The notes under the pieces are model-generated. The model made no database searches, was not told the origin of the DNA, and saw only the letters and a program-made list of their open reading frames with translations. From Lasiosphaeris hirsuta (lineage: Eukaryota; Ascomycota; Sordariomycetes; Sordariales; Lasiosphaeriaceae), in assembly GCA_030549175.1 (NCBI GenBank), contig JAUKUA010000005.1, forward strand, positions 4,216,001-4,280,000: a stretch of DNA of 64,000 nt, written 5' to 3'. The translations under genes were made by a program, and so were the position numbers. Shown in pieces: positions 11,625-22,261 of this stretch (the first letter of the stretch is position 1; every line of letters begins with the position of its first letter).

Positions 11625-11666
11625 GGTGGGGTGGCGGAAAATTATCCGTTCGCTTATATTATCCGT
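11625..11666. repeat. Right terminal inverted repeat
   Basis: Reverse complement of the left inner TIR: 34 bp (11658-11625) with one mismatch, plus an outer 8 bp ending at the flanking TA. It carries a single copy of the subterminal unit. Confidence 0.8.
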
Positions 11667-12876
11667 TAATCTATCGTCTTGTTAGCATTCTGTTCAATAA
11701 CTCTAATAAAGGATACCCGCACAATCGGACATTTATTTCAGCATGCTAATTAATTCATCAATAGGACGGCTTCCTAAGTGGTGATAACAATTGCCGAAGG
11801 CGAAGTTACGATGAGCGACAAGTTCGACATCGTGATGTTGGCGTGGGGGCGACCTTTCGGAAGATCAAAGGGGAAATAGAAGCCCATGGTAAAACATACT
11901 ACTGGGGCAGGAGCTTGTCTTCTAGTTGGCACTTGAGATGGATGGAGTCTTGGATGCCCGGGGTTGGCGCGACCATGAAGCAGGTGGATGTCGTTGCGTT
12001 GATGGAAGCCGTGGACGTGAGGGAAATGCAGCGTAAGTCATTGAAGAGGCTGTGATGCTCGTCAAGGTAGGTGGTACACTTGGCGACGGGCTCAAAGGTT
12101 GGAGGGATATTGTGTACGGCGTAGCGTATGGTGGCGGGGTTGACCTGGTAGCGAAAGCACCGAGGGCCTCACGACCCTATCGAGGTCGGTCGCCGCAAGA
12201 TTGAGCATTTTATTAGCCTTTTCTGGCCCCATTGGAGCTAGAGGCTTCTCCGTTGGGGATTTATTCTTGGATGGGCGGATCAGCAATGGCAGAGAAAGAA
12301 GAGGATCGAGGCACGTAGTTATAGCCTAGAGGTGAGCTACAGGTGGTGAGCTGAAGCTGAGTCGAAGTTGACCCGAGGTGGAGCGAGCAGAACCTTGATA
12401 CCGCTGGCATGATAACTACCCCAGGTACCTTACCTTACCTACCTTGTGTACCTTACCCACCCAGGTGGGCAGCCTACCATATTAAAGAAAGAGGGTTCTT
12501 CACTGCCTATCATTTCGAGATATCATGATGGCCGTAGGCATGGTTTGGGAAACAGTCTAAAGTCGCACTGGAGAGGGAAGAATACCTACCACGAGCGGCC
12601 TTTGGACTCGAACTTGAAGTGTCGTACTGTGTGGGACAGGGAAATTCACCCATTGCCTTGCTCAGCGTTACCACTCTTGTGCCAACATGCCACTTTTATC
12701 ATGAGAGGGGACTCAGGATGGGGAACTGGGGTTTCATGTGACAGTTTACTTCCAAGAAGCTGTGCCCGGGCCTCTCAAGCCTGAGACAAAGATGTGCAAG
12801 TATTGGTTGCAGGCTTTTTTTGCGGATATTTGGTCACTCTCTGTGAACTTGAAGAAAAACAAACGAAAATATTTGC
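11667..12876. other. Intergenic region right of the transposon
   Basis: No supported gene. It contains a GGTACC/CCTTACC-rich stretch at 12420-12470 of the kind found repeatedly in this window's intergenic DNA. A frame at 11843-12055 is short and unrecognised. Confidence 0.4.
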
Positions 12877-13365
12877 CTACCTGCCTAGTACTGTCGCGGG
12901 GAGTATCTGCTGAGGGTTGACCATTCCATATTCCGAGTGCTTGCTAGTGGTGATCCAAGCATTAGTGCCTCCAAATGTGCTTTGGCTCTTTACCAGGAGC
13001 TCAAACTTGGGACGGTCCCTCGATTCTGAGTGCAACTGATATACGTCGGGGTAGATGGTGATTTCCATCCTCGATGCCATATCGAGAAACCCCCGACCGG
13101 TGAGAAACGGATTGGGGGAATCATCTGGTACTTTTGGCCGCTTGTGGCTCACCAGCGCATCACATCTCATTAGACTAGCAGTGCAAGTACCGAACCCCTC
13201 GCCTGCGGCTGGACTGAAGTAGAACTGAGCACTGATAAGACGCAGCCTTGTGAATGGCTTGGCACCTCCAAGCCCATCCAGCAGCCAATCCCAAGATCTC
13301 AGGATGCAGTGATACCGTCGGCAACTGGCATCGTGACCTTTCCCCCAAGGCTCTGAGATAGCCAT
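12877..13365 (-). CDS. Possible hypothetical protein
   Basis: An open frame of 162 codons from ATG 13365 to TAG 12877. Third positions are moderately GC-rich. The C-terminal half (PKFELLVKSQSTF, ITTSKHSEYGMVN) looks protein-like, but no domain is recognised and the N-terminus is Trp/Cys-rich. A GTAGGC just before the stop could act as a donor, so the true 3' end may differ. It may equally be a chance frame or a gene remnant. Confidence 0.25.
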   Translation of the reverse strand: MAISEPWGKGHDASCRRYHCILRSWDWLLDGLGGAKPFTRLRLISAQFYFSPAAGEGFGTCTASLMRCDALVSHKRPKVPDDSPNPFLTGRGFLDMASRMEITIYPDVYQLHSESRDRPKFELLVKSQSTFGGTNAWITTSKHSEYGMVNPQQILPATVLGR

Positions 13366-14471
13366 GTTTTTTTTTTATCCATTTGTAAGACCGTCTCGTA
13401 ATGGAAGCTCGAGTAGTAGAACTATTATCTCCCGGCAAATCGGCACGCCAACGCAAATTCAACTATCGCCAAAGGACGGCAATGGGACAGAACACAGCGA
13501 AAGCGTCGTTCACAAGGCATTCGAGTTTCGCAGCGCCATCAACGGCCATCAATGGCCACCAATCCGCAACGCCTCTTGGTATCCCGCGCCGAGCGTACAG
13601 AAACCGTGACGGAGGCCGAGAAAACCCAAGACATCTAGGTGATCGCAATCCGGCCTCATCGATCGATCAGAGCGAAATGGCATATCAAAACGCCAGCGAC
13701 TGGCCGTCACACGACCCTCATCAGCCCGGGGTACCCCGACCCCGCGCTGCAGCCGGCTCAAGCACCCCAGAAACCCATCGGCCTCTCATCCATCGCATCG
13801 CATCACCCCATTCCATGCATGATATCACCTCCCACGCCGGCGCACCCAACCAGTCGCACCCATGACGACAGCCAAGATTACCCAAGACTTTTCTCACACC
13901 AATCGCCGCGCCCGCCGCTATCCGGTAGGACAGGGCGCAAAAACAAGCTTTCTCTTGGCCCCACGCCTCCGAAAAAGCCACATTTTTCCGAACGCGCAAC
14001 GGGATGACGCCCGGGAACGCTTTCCAACACGCTTCTGCGCCTTCGTTCGTCGCGTCTTGGGGCTTCAGGCCCTGCGGGAGCGAGGTGTCCAATAGTGATG
14101 CGCAAGCTTATCTTGGGAGGGTCTGCCGATCCCTGAGTGCCCCCAAAGAGGGGTCTCGGGAGGAGGGGGTCCAGGCGGATCGTTTCGCGATCGTCGACAA
14201 CACAAGGTGGATGTTCCCGGCGCCGTGCTGGGATGGGAGACCGAGATAAAGGGGGAGACAGCGAGGGAGACGAAAACGTGGGAGATTCGAGGTGGGTTGC
14301 TACGGGATATATAGGGGCGCACATCCCGCTCTTGACCGAGGAACTCTCGCTCTCGAACCGACTTGCACCCCCTTCTCATGTCTTTCTGAACCTAACAAAC
14401 AATACCGAATCACAAAACTAGTCCACTTGACCAAAAATCAAGCATCGGGCTAGGGAACACACCAGATCTCC
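13366..14471. other. Promoter region upstream of the DUF3602 gene
   Basis: Overlapping open frames on both strands are typical of GC-rich noncoding DNA and none is convincing. The last ~170 bp hold a TATA-like element and a CA-rich leader before the ATG at 14472. Confidence 0.4.
14308..14313 (+). promoter_or_regulatory. TATA-like element
   Basis: TATATA within GGGATATATAGGGG, about 160 bp upstream of ATG 14472 and followed by a pyrimidine/CA-rich leader. Assigned by position and sequence only. Confidence 0.4.
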
Positions 14472-14828
14472 ATGGCCACCGACATCGCAATCCCACCTGA
14501 GATGAACCCCGCTACTGAAGAGTATCGCAACCGCCGACGCTCGTTCGGTAGAGGTGGCGCTGGAAATATTCGTATGCCAACTTCTCCCATGTGCCCATGG
14601 TCTCTGAGAACTGACAGTCGCGTCTCCCTAGGTTCCCACGCTGAAGCAACTATCGCCAGCTTTGCCCACGACGGCGAGGGCCACCCGCGTCGCCGCAGTA
14701 GCGTGTGGAGCACGTCGAGCGCCGTATCGACCTCGTCGACGAGACGGTCCAAGCTTTTTGGAAGCATCAGGAATCTCTTCAGCCGGAGCCCGGAGCAGAA
14801 GGAGATTGAGGAGGAGGAAGCCTCATAG
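14472..14828 (+). CDS. DUF3602 (Par32-like) small protein
   Basis: Two exons (14472-14571, 14632-14828) give 98 residues. The intron (14572-14631; GTATGC, branch ACTGAC, CCTAG) is a multiple of three, but removing it restores the expected join GAGNIR-SHAEAT. The protein has the hallmark RRSFGRGGAGNIR, followed by a Ser/Arg-rich region (RRRSSVWSTSSAVSTSS) and an acidic end. The family is named after yeast Par32, a disordered phosphoprotein that acts downstream of TORC1 on ammonium uptake. Whether this short member does the same is inference. It is cytosolic by composition. Confidence 0.8.
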   Translation: MATDIAIPPEMNPATEEYRNRRRSFGRGGAGNIRMPTSPMCPWSLRTDSRVSLGSHAEATIASFAHDGEGHPRRRSSVWSTSSAVSTSSTRRSKLFGSIRNLFSRSPEQKEIEEEEAS

Positions 14829-15035
14829 GTCGTCCGAGTTGGTGCCGGGGTTTGGTTTGCGCTGTGTGATCAGGAATGCGGTTGACCTGCCCCCAAATCA
14901 TAATAATTTGTCAAGGAGGATCCCGCGAAGTCACCAAGGCCGGCCATGACAGCCCGGGAAGGAGTAATATCCAATGAATATAATGTCTTGTTCACTGCAC
15001 ACTTTAACATGTGTCCGACCCAAGTCGGGCCGGAG

Positions 15036-17186
15036 CTATACAGCTCGCAGGCCTATCGAGGTACAGTTGAGCCCTCTGACAGGTACCGTCGCGCCCCCGT
15101 CTGTTGACAAGTCGAGCTGGAGGCCGCAGCCTAGCCAGTGATTTGCCGCCTCTGTCGTGTTTGCTGCGCAGCTGAGGGAGCCGCCTTCGTTTAAGCATTT
15201 CACAGCTGCATACCCACCATTCAGCAATTCCAGAACGCGAGACTGCAACAGCCAAATACTGCTACTCTGCTCTCTCGTTTCTACTGCTGCGATGTATGGC
15301 CGTTCATCCTTGTCGAGGTGGCCGACAACGCACAAGTGGCCACTCGCTTCAACACTAAACGAGCTGGCCAAAGACCGGGCGCTAGTGAACAGGAATCCAC
15401 TCCCTACAAGACTGAGAAACCAGCCGTCAAATTTGCCGTCGAGCTGCGAAACCTGTAGAGCGAACGGTGTTGCGGTCTCACCACAGCTTGTATCCATCAT
15501 TGGTGTTGGGCTGGCGGTCGGAGAAGAGGTGGTATTCATCCAGCGGAAGGTTGTAGTAGCGCTAGTCAAGACAGTCGAATTGGGCCGATGGACAGATGTT
15601 GTGTTTGCTTGGATAGTTGGCACGGCTGTGGTATTGAGCCACCGGCCGGTCGTCGTGTTGGGTGCCAACGTCGGCATGGAGCTATTGAGCCATATCGGTC
15701 TAGTGGTGTTCAATAATAGCGGGGTGGCAGTTGAGGCGTTGAACCATTGGCCCGAGGTCGTGTTTCTGAAAGGCTGGCTAGTAGTCGCCGTAGCATTTGG
15801 TCCAAGGGAAGTTGTCGCATTGATTGGCCACGTAGTGAAGGCCACCGATGAGTTCCACGAAGGCGCGGCCGTGCTATTGCTGAACGGTGCACTGGTGCGA
15901 ATATTACTTGACTTGATAGAACTCGCCGTGTTGCCGAGAAAGGCAGTAGCTGCCGCTGAGGTGTTCCACGACGGGGCAATTGTGGTGTTGCTGAATAGCG
16001 CGCTCAAAGGAGCACCACCCGGTTTGAGTGAGGTGGTTGCATTCCTCGATAGCGTAGTCGTTGTATCATTTACAAACCCAGTGAAGACCGCGGATGCGTT
16101 CCAGGAGGGCGTGGCGGTGCTGCTGCTTCCGAGAGATATGGGGACAGAAGAGTTGGCCCAGAGAGACTTGGCTGTCGTGATCACCGTTGTGGCATTGACA
16201 AGATACACCACTGTGTCGGTAGCAACAGTGGCCGGCGCCTCCGTACCCTTGAAGTGGTCTGTTGCGACATGGCTCTGTAATGAGCTGTGGGATGTTGATG
16301 TCAATTTCGACAACAGGGTGGAGGTTGCAAGAGAGGTAGCCTGTTTACGGGAGGAGTGTCGACCCGGACTATTGGTAAGAATGGACTCTTGGGTCAACTG
16401 TGAACCATTAGCACGACTGCTGCTGGTAGACTTTGATGTCACATTCCCAAGCCGCCCCGTCAGGCTATTCCCTAGAGAGCTTGTGGCGTTGGAGAGAAGT
16501 GGAAAAGACGCCGTATTGAAGACTGTCTTGGTGGTCGTCAGTGTTTTTGTTGTAGATTTAGCCACAGCAGTTGTTGTTGTGCGCGAAAGACCGAGGCATG
16601 AACAAGCTGACGAGTAGGCGGCGACCGAGGAGCAAGGCGATGCGTAGGTTGGGGTGGATGCCGCACTAGCGGTCAATCGCCGCTCTTCCAGAGCATTTCC
16701 ATATCCAGGCCCACCAAAGGCTTCGAATTCGAGGTTTCGCGGCTCGCGGGGCGCAGGAACTGCCGTCGCAGCATGTTGTGTTGTTTCGGTGCTGCGGCTT
16801 TGCGAGAGCTTCGAGACGGTCGAGGTCACGGTGAGAGTGGTCGACAAGGTGCTAGAGGTGGTGCGTCAGAAGGCCCCGCATCCCTTCAATCGACGCTGAA
16901 AGGAGTTTTGTCTGCCATACCTCGCTGCTGGCGTCACGGTGAGGCGAAAGAAAGAAAGACAATCGGCAGTACCGTTTCTTCCTCTGGCAATTCGTTGGAC
17001 AGCTGAGAAGCTCGAGTCAGCTCCAGTTGCAGTTACGAGGTGGTGGCCCGGCTCCACCATTGGGGTGCCTTGGCACTCACCGCGGAGACAGTTGTTACTG
17101 GAACACCCCCGTGACCCTGCGGCACTTGCAATCCCAGCCAATTCCAGGCCCCACAACCCGACGGCGACTGCAGGAACAATCCGCAT
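15036..17186 (-). CDS. Secreted Ser/Thr/Asn-rich repeat protein with conserved fungal N-terminal Cys domain
   Basis: Three exons on the minus strand (17186-17081, 17002-16921, 16851-15036) give 667 residues. The introns (GTGAGT..GCTGAC..CTCAG and GTATGG..CTGAC..CTCTAG) are phase-compatible. Splicing creates a motif seen in many fungal surface proteins: a signal peptide (~22 residues), CSSNNCLRAV, then ADCLSF and TVTPA. A long low-complexity middle follows, with diverged repeats of about 30-40 residues rich in N-x-S/T sequons (SWNASAVFTGF, SWNTSAAATAF, SWNSSVAFTTW). The C-terminal ~145 residues form an ordered, Cys-containing domain (FDGWFLSLVGSGFLF, GHLCVVGHLD). It is probably a heavily N- and O-glycosylated wall or adhesin-like protein. 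No GPI signal is obvious. The long open frame on the opposite strand is a shadow. Confidence 0.75.
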
Positions 17187-18817
17187 TTCTCGTTTTTCGC
17201 CTGTCGCGACTCAATCCATCGTTAAAGGACTCGTGAGTTTCTCCCGTGACATCTCGACAGCGATGCGGTGGCTTTTACGTGAGCCACGCGCCGGGCCGGA
17301 GCATTCAAAAGCTGCAAGAGAACCTCCTTGATTTCGCGATCCAGACTTTTTGGCTCGCAAAAACCGGTTCCAAGGTGGTATTTCGCCTGTTTCCGGTCCC
17401 TTGACTGAGATTCCCATACCATTTCACGGAGATTTCATTTCCATGCCCCTGCCAACCTGCCGACGATCCAGGGGCACTCCTAGATTGAACCTTGGAAGCA
17501 GTCCCGCTCCGCTATTTGGGTATTCCTATCGGCGGATCATTGGGCGCCTAGGAACGGAAACTCCAGATTGACTACGTCAGTGTCCGAGTCGCGGGTGTTG
17601 ATTGAGACGCGGAGTGCCAGCGAGGGGACAAGCCTGAACTTGGTCTTCCTTGGCACCCCTCAGTACTGCATTGCGCCGCACACAACCAATTCTCTTTTGA
17701 CCACCACCACGCGCATCTTGGATCTCAGATTGATGAATAATGATTTCCTCCTGCGTTGCGGGGGTATCACGACATGCCCCTCAGCCATCTCCCGAGTCCA
17801 GCAGACCTCCCATAAAGCGATCTGACAGCTCGCTTCCCCTATTCGCGCCGTCGAGTTGCCTATTCAGGACAGACCTCAACGCTGCCACGCCGTGCACGCC
17901 CACCATGACAGCCCCATCGCGTGGCAAAGGCCCCGGCAATCCGTGGGGTTGGATCGATGGTTCTGGACACGCCTGCATGGCCTCGATTGTCTCCTCATCC
18001 TTTTGCGTCTTGGCGCGGACATCGATCTCGGTGTGTCGCCGTCGAGGTGAGGGCCCGTGTTGATTGGCGACCACGGCGGCTGCTCACGATAGCGCAGCCG
18101 TTGGCCTTGATGGCTGCCGCACTCGTCGTGGCCTGATGAGTGACTGGGGAGAATTGGGCAACAAATCGGGGTGTGTGGTGGATAGCATGTTGTCGTCGGT
18201 GGTGGCTTCATGCTGTTTCCTGCTGTTGACAGCTGACTTCATGCCCCTCGGTACTCCTTGGTGCTCCTCCACGATGCACGACCGTCCGTGAGCGCCGCTG
18301 TGCCCTCGTGCCATTCGCCAATGCCCCGCGGGCACGGTTTGCTGTGACCCCTCGAGCCGTCGCCCGCCGGCCACCATTGCGACCTGGGAGGCGGGACGCC
18401 GCTCGTTCTGTGGAGAAGACGGTAGCCGATGGACGCCCACCCCCGCACCCTGAGGTGCCGGATCGGGGGGGGGGGCGCCAGGGGTCCTCTGCCGTCCTCG
18501 GGCTTTCCATCTCCCACATCTCCCACCTCTCTCGACAATTCTTGTGGATAGCCTTGTACGAGGTTGGCCACGCGCTGCCATAAGGAGATGTAGGACTGTG
18601 CGTTCGCAGTAGCCTGGCTGCACACAATCCAATGTGCAGCACTCGGCGAGTATCGTGTGCATGGGGCGACTGTTGATACTTTGCGAGCAACGAGGCCTAT
18701 AAGACCCAACCCGACGGCATGCCGGACCAGGTTCACCCCGGTGCTGGTTGACTGGTTGGCAGCCCGATCCATATCCCATCATACCTTCGGGCTTTTTAGC
18801 CCCTAGCCGTTGCCAGC
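17187..18817. other. Intergenic region, no gene supported
   Basis: 1.6 kb with many overlapping open frames on both strands, notably 18084-18782 (-), all low-complexity Arg/Pro/Gly-rich translations with no domain. A G run lies at 18469-18475. Probably the divergent promoters of the secreted protein and the rhodopsin-like gene. Confidence 0.45.
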
Positions 18818-20133
18818 ATGGAAGCTCCCAGTGACGATCAAGGGCCTCGAATCCTCATCACAACCTGGACCCTCACTGGGCTCTCTGGTACCTTTCTCGT
18901 CGTGCGCTTGTTCTGCAAGCTGCACACAAAACGGCGCCTCTGGTGGGATGACTACGTCCTCGCCTTGTCATGGGTACGTCCCATTACTCCAGGCCATGTT
19001 GTGATCAGCTCTTAATAACTCCAGATCATGCTCCTGTCCTCCATCGTCCTCGTCACGGTGAGCGTGACTCACGGCCTCGGAAAGCACGTCTACGCGGTGC
19101 CACCAGAAAACTTCCCCTTGCTCGGCGTGGTCGGCAACCTGACCGGGACCTTCTCGATCCTCGCCGCGACATGGAGCAAGACGTCGTTCGCCCTGACTCT
19201 GCTGCGACTCATGCAAGGACGGATGCGCATCTTGCTTTGGTTCATTATTGCTACGGTTAACATCCTTATGAGTCTTAATGCGGTATTTATGTGGGTTAGA
19301 TGCACGCCCGTACAGAAGACGTGGAACCCATACGCTCCAGGGACGTGCTGGGATCCAGAAGTGTATCCCAAGTACGGGATGGCGGCTGCCGGTAGGCTTT
19401 GGCCATTATGCAACTGGTGGTACCCGTGGCTGACCTGATTTTCCCAGGATATTCCGCCGCGGCCGAGTTTGCGCTCGCGCTCTTGCCGTGGAAAGTGATT
19501 TGGAAACTTCAGATGAAGCGCAAGGAGAAGTTTGGTGTTGCCATGGCCATGAGCATGGGCATATTGTAAGTTCCTGCAGTCGCGCAAACATGCCTTGAAG
19601 GGGATGCTGACACGCGACAGTGCTGGTGCGACAGCTGTCGTCAAAACGACCGAGATTCCATCCCTTGCATCTGCCGACTTTACCTGTGAGCGCGTCTTGC
19701 CGAAAACCACTCACTCACCCTGCCTGACTAACGCGTCGCAGATGTATCCGCACCCTTGGTCCTTTGGGGTGCTGCCGAGTCAGGCGTCACCATCATGGCC
19801 GCCTCGATCCCGGTGCTGCGCACGCTATTCCGCGACTTGAATAACCTGAGCAGGAGGTACTACATCGCTGAGAGTAAGAACGCAACGCAGAACTCGAGGG
19901 TCGCTCCGCGCAGCGTCAATAACACTACTGTTGTTACTATTTCTGGCGGCGCTCAGTCTTCTTTGGAGCTGGAAAAGACGAATAGCACGAGCGATAAAGC
20001 GCCGCTGCGAGAGTCGTGTGGCCAGATTTTCCAGAGCACCGAGATTGTGGTTGCTGTTGAGCCCAGGAGGGAGGATGATGATGGTGATAGAAATGACCAT
20101 CTTCCGTTTGTGCAGATTGGGGGGGCCTTGTAA
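18818..20133 (+). CDS. Rhodopsin-like (Pth11-related) integral membrane protein
   Basis: Five exons (18818-18973, 19025-19391, 19448-19565, 19621-19685, 19742-20133) give 365 residues. All four introns are 50-56 nt GT-AG with phase-compatible joins. The protein shows the fungal 'rhodopsin domain' layout: an N-terminal TM followed by KRRLWWDDYVLALSW, further TMs, a Cys pair flanking the extracellular loop (VRCTPVQKTW, GTCWDPEVYP), then FALALLPWKVIWKLQM, MSMGI and LVLWGAAESGVTIMAASIP. A hydrophilic, Ser/Asn/Glu-rich cytoplasmic tail of about 110 residues follows. Members include Pth11-like receptors but most are uncharacterised; no CFEM domain is present. Plasma membrane location is inferred. 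Confidence 0.9.
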
Positions 20134-20256
20134 GATACCAGATAGAGTTTCATGGATGTCTTATCAATTATTGTCTTTTACGATGTCGCAAAACATTAAT
20201 TACCGTCAGACACATTGATCCAGCTCGAGTAGATTGTGGTGAAGGGCAAAAAGAAA

Positions 20257-20341
20257 CTCTCCCGCCGGGAATTGAACCCGGGTCCCGAGCGTGGTCCGGA
20301 TGGATGACAAGCTCATATACTGACCACTATACTACGGAAGA
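20257..20341 (-). tRNA. tRNA-Asp(GTC) with a 13-nt anticodon-loop intron
   Basis: Read on the minus strand, the acceptor arm TCTTCCG pairs with CGGGAGA (one G-U). D-arm GTAT/ATAT, anticodon stem TGAGC/GCTCG and T-arm CCGGG-TTCAATT-CCCGG also pair. The anticodon is GTC in loop TTGTCA-C, and a 13-nt insertion sits after position 37, the canonical intron site. The mature length of 72 nt and discriminator G73 both fit tRNA-Asp. Confidence 0.92.
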
Positions 20342-20885
20342 TGTACTGATGTTGACATCAGCTGTAGTGTTGGTTGGTTGGGATTGCCCCCTGGAACTAT
20401 TGCCTATACCCTTTTGCTAGCCCCACTCCACATCCCTGCTTGCTCCACCCAAATTTCACACATCACGATTCATTGCATCACAGCAATCGACCACAAAATA
20501 TCTAGACAATCAATTCATGCTGCCATGAAGCCGTTTCTATTCCTTTTCGACATAATATGACAATTTAGAAGCCGTCTCGCCCATTTGCATCATCCACCAT
20601 TGAATCTCAGTGCGAGAGTATTTAGTGACTGAAATTGTCCAAGCAGTTTCGTCGCTTCAATTTCGAGTCGTTCAACCAAGATTTGGACAGCACTCCTTTC
20701 GATTTTATTGTCAAAATCGCTACTTCATTCCTCTAACTGAATTGGTACTTTACACCCCGTCTATGAGACCCAACCGTTCCCAACTGTCATGCTCAACTAA
20801 GCTGCAAGGACCCGAGCCCAGCTGCTCTGCGCTAATGTCGTGCAACGCAACTTCAAGCCTCAACAATCATCAATGCTTCTTCCAG
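20342..20885. other. Intergenic region after tRNA-Asp
   Basis: No gene seen. AT-richer than neighbours. It separates the tRNA from the 3' end of the minus-strand oxygenase. Confidence 0.45.
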
Positions 20886-22261
20886 TTACACCATAAGCGC
20901 AATATGTTTCAGTTCACTGCAGTGGCAGGTTAGCCCCAACCTCACTCGATTCCAGCAAGAAGAAAAAAAAACATACCTCTGAACCTGCTCTCCAACCTTC
21001 ATGGGCAGATACTCAACCTCCTCCCCCTCGTCCTTCCCGAGGTTGAACTGCTGCACCCTAACCTCCCTCGCCTGCTCGGCCAGCACAGGGATGGGCGTCA
21101 GGTCGTGGTCCGACGACAAGTGCCAGAAGAACGTCGACGAGATACGCACGAGCGGGCGGTCGGGCAGGGCCCTCTTGCGGGCTTCAATCACGGCCAGCGT
21201 CTTGTCGTTGACCACCACCTCGTGGAAGCCCGCCTTGATCAGCCCGCCCGTCATGTGCTCGAGCTGCTTGCCGGCCTGCACCAGCAGGTTGTTGCCGGAC
21301 GGGATCTTGACCGGGATGCGCTTGCCCGTGTTGCGCGCCCAGATGTGCAGCCCCGGGTAGCGCGACCGGCCGTGGATGGTCAGGAAGTTGAGGTCCGTGT
21401 GGAAGCCGGCGAGGATGGTATCCTGGTGGCTGTATTTCACAAGGTCCGAGGCGGTCGGGGCGAGGAGATGCGGGCTAGGATGGGGGGTAAAGGGGTCAGT
21501 GTTAGGTTGGGGGTGTGTGTTGGGGGGGGGGGGGTGAGAGGGGGGACTGCGTACCCGTATCGCCCGGCGTCTTTGAATGTTCCGGCTGGGAGGCCGAGAC
21601 CGACGGCGGCCATTTCGGTGAGACCCTCGACGCTGGACTGCTGGTTAGTACCGGGGCTTCCCGGGGGGGGGGGGGGGAGGGGGGATGGGGGTTTGGCTGC
21701 GACTCACGCGTCTTTCATCGATGTGCCCCACTGGTTCATGATCGGCCCCCAGCGCTCCTTGATATGAGGCGCCTCGGGGGTGATGTTGGCGGCATTCAGA
21801 CCGGGAAATTCGGTTTTGTACGGAGGGGTCTCAACCATCCTCCAGAAAAACCTGCATTTCGGGTCTGGGTCGTGGGCGGTGATATCGAGTGGGCGCTCCG
21901 AAGGCTCTAAGCGCTCAATCACGCGCAGGCACGGCTCGTCGACGGCACACTTGGGCTTCTCGGTGTTTTCGAGTGTCACGCCAATCTGGTAACTCAACTC
22001 GGGCCGTTCATCCTTCTTCAAGTCTTCCTCTGGCTGGGCGAAATAGTCCTCGAGAAGATCGAGAAAAGTGGAGTTGTCCTCCTCAGACACGCGCGAGTCG
22101 TGGAGCACGAGGGCGCCATACGTGATCAGGGCCTTGGCTGCCTTGACACACTCGGCCTGCACCCCTGGAGAGCCGCGCGGATGGTTGAGGAAGACGTCGA
22201 GATCGACAACGGGCAGGTCCATGGGGAGATCCGCGGTAAGATTCTGAGAGAGGACCGTCAT
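20886..22261 (-). CDS. 2-oxoglutarate/Fe(II) oxygenase, isopenicillin-N-synthase-like fold
   Basis: Four exons (22261-21708, 21632-21555, 21474-20977, 20916-20886) give 386 residues. Introns 21707-21633 (branch TACTAAC), 21554-21475 and 20976-20917 (branch GCTAAC) keep the frame. The first two contain long C tracts in the sense strand. The N-terminal part (LPVVDLDVF, ALITYGALVLHDSRV) is the DIOX_N-type region. The core has the iron ligands H236 and D238 in GFHTDLNF and the distal His near 295 in GFHEVVV, and RIS in PLVRISSTFF matches the 2-oxoglutarate-binding RxS. The family hydroxylates, desaturates or cyclises small molecules; the substrate is unknown. The start follows a TATA-like element by about 155 bp. 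No pathway partner is adjacent. Confidence 0.87.

Larger units (their letters stand above)
9803..11666 (-). mobile_element. Pogo/Fot-type Tc1-mariner transposon, complete ends, dead transposase
   Basis: A 1864-bp element flanked by TA on both sides (9801-9802 and 11667-11668), as expected for Tc1/mariner insertion. The terminal inverted repeats match over a 34-bp inner segment (9845-9878 against 11658-11625) with one mismatch, and the outer ends start ACG. The single gene on the minus strand encodes a pogo-class transposase: N-terminal HTH, DDE catalytic core and a C-terminal zinc knuckle. It is lower in GC than its surroundings. Coding breaks (see the pseudogene entry) mean it cannot make its own enzyme, although the ends look mobilisable in trans. 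Confidence 0.85.

Noticed and set aside
15157..16617. 486-codon plus-strand frame
   Set aside because: Antisense shadow of the secreted repeat protein, which has a signal peptide, valid introns and a conserved Cys motif.
18084..18782. Overlapping minus-strand frames of 160-232 codons
   Set aside because: Three frames open at once, all Arg/Pro/Gly-rich, with no splice-linked continuation; typical of GC-rich noncoding DNA.
7063..22261. Biosynthetic cluster built on the two oxygenases
   Set aside because: They are about 13 kb apart with unrelated genes and a transposon between, and no synthase, transporter or cluster regulator is present.
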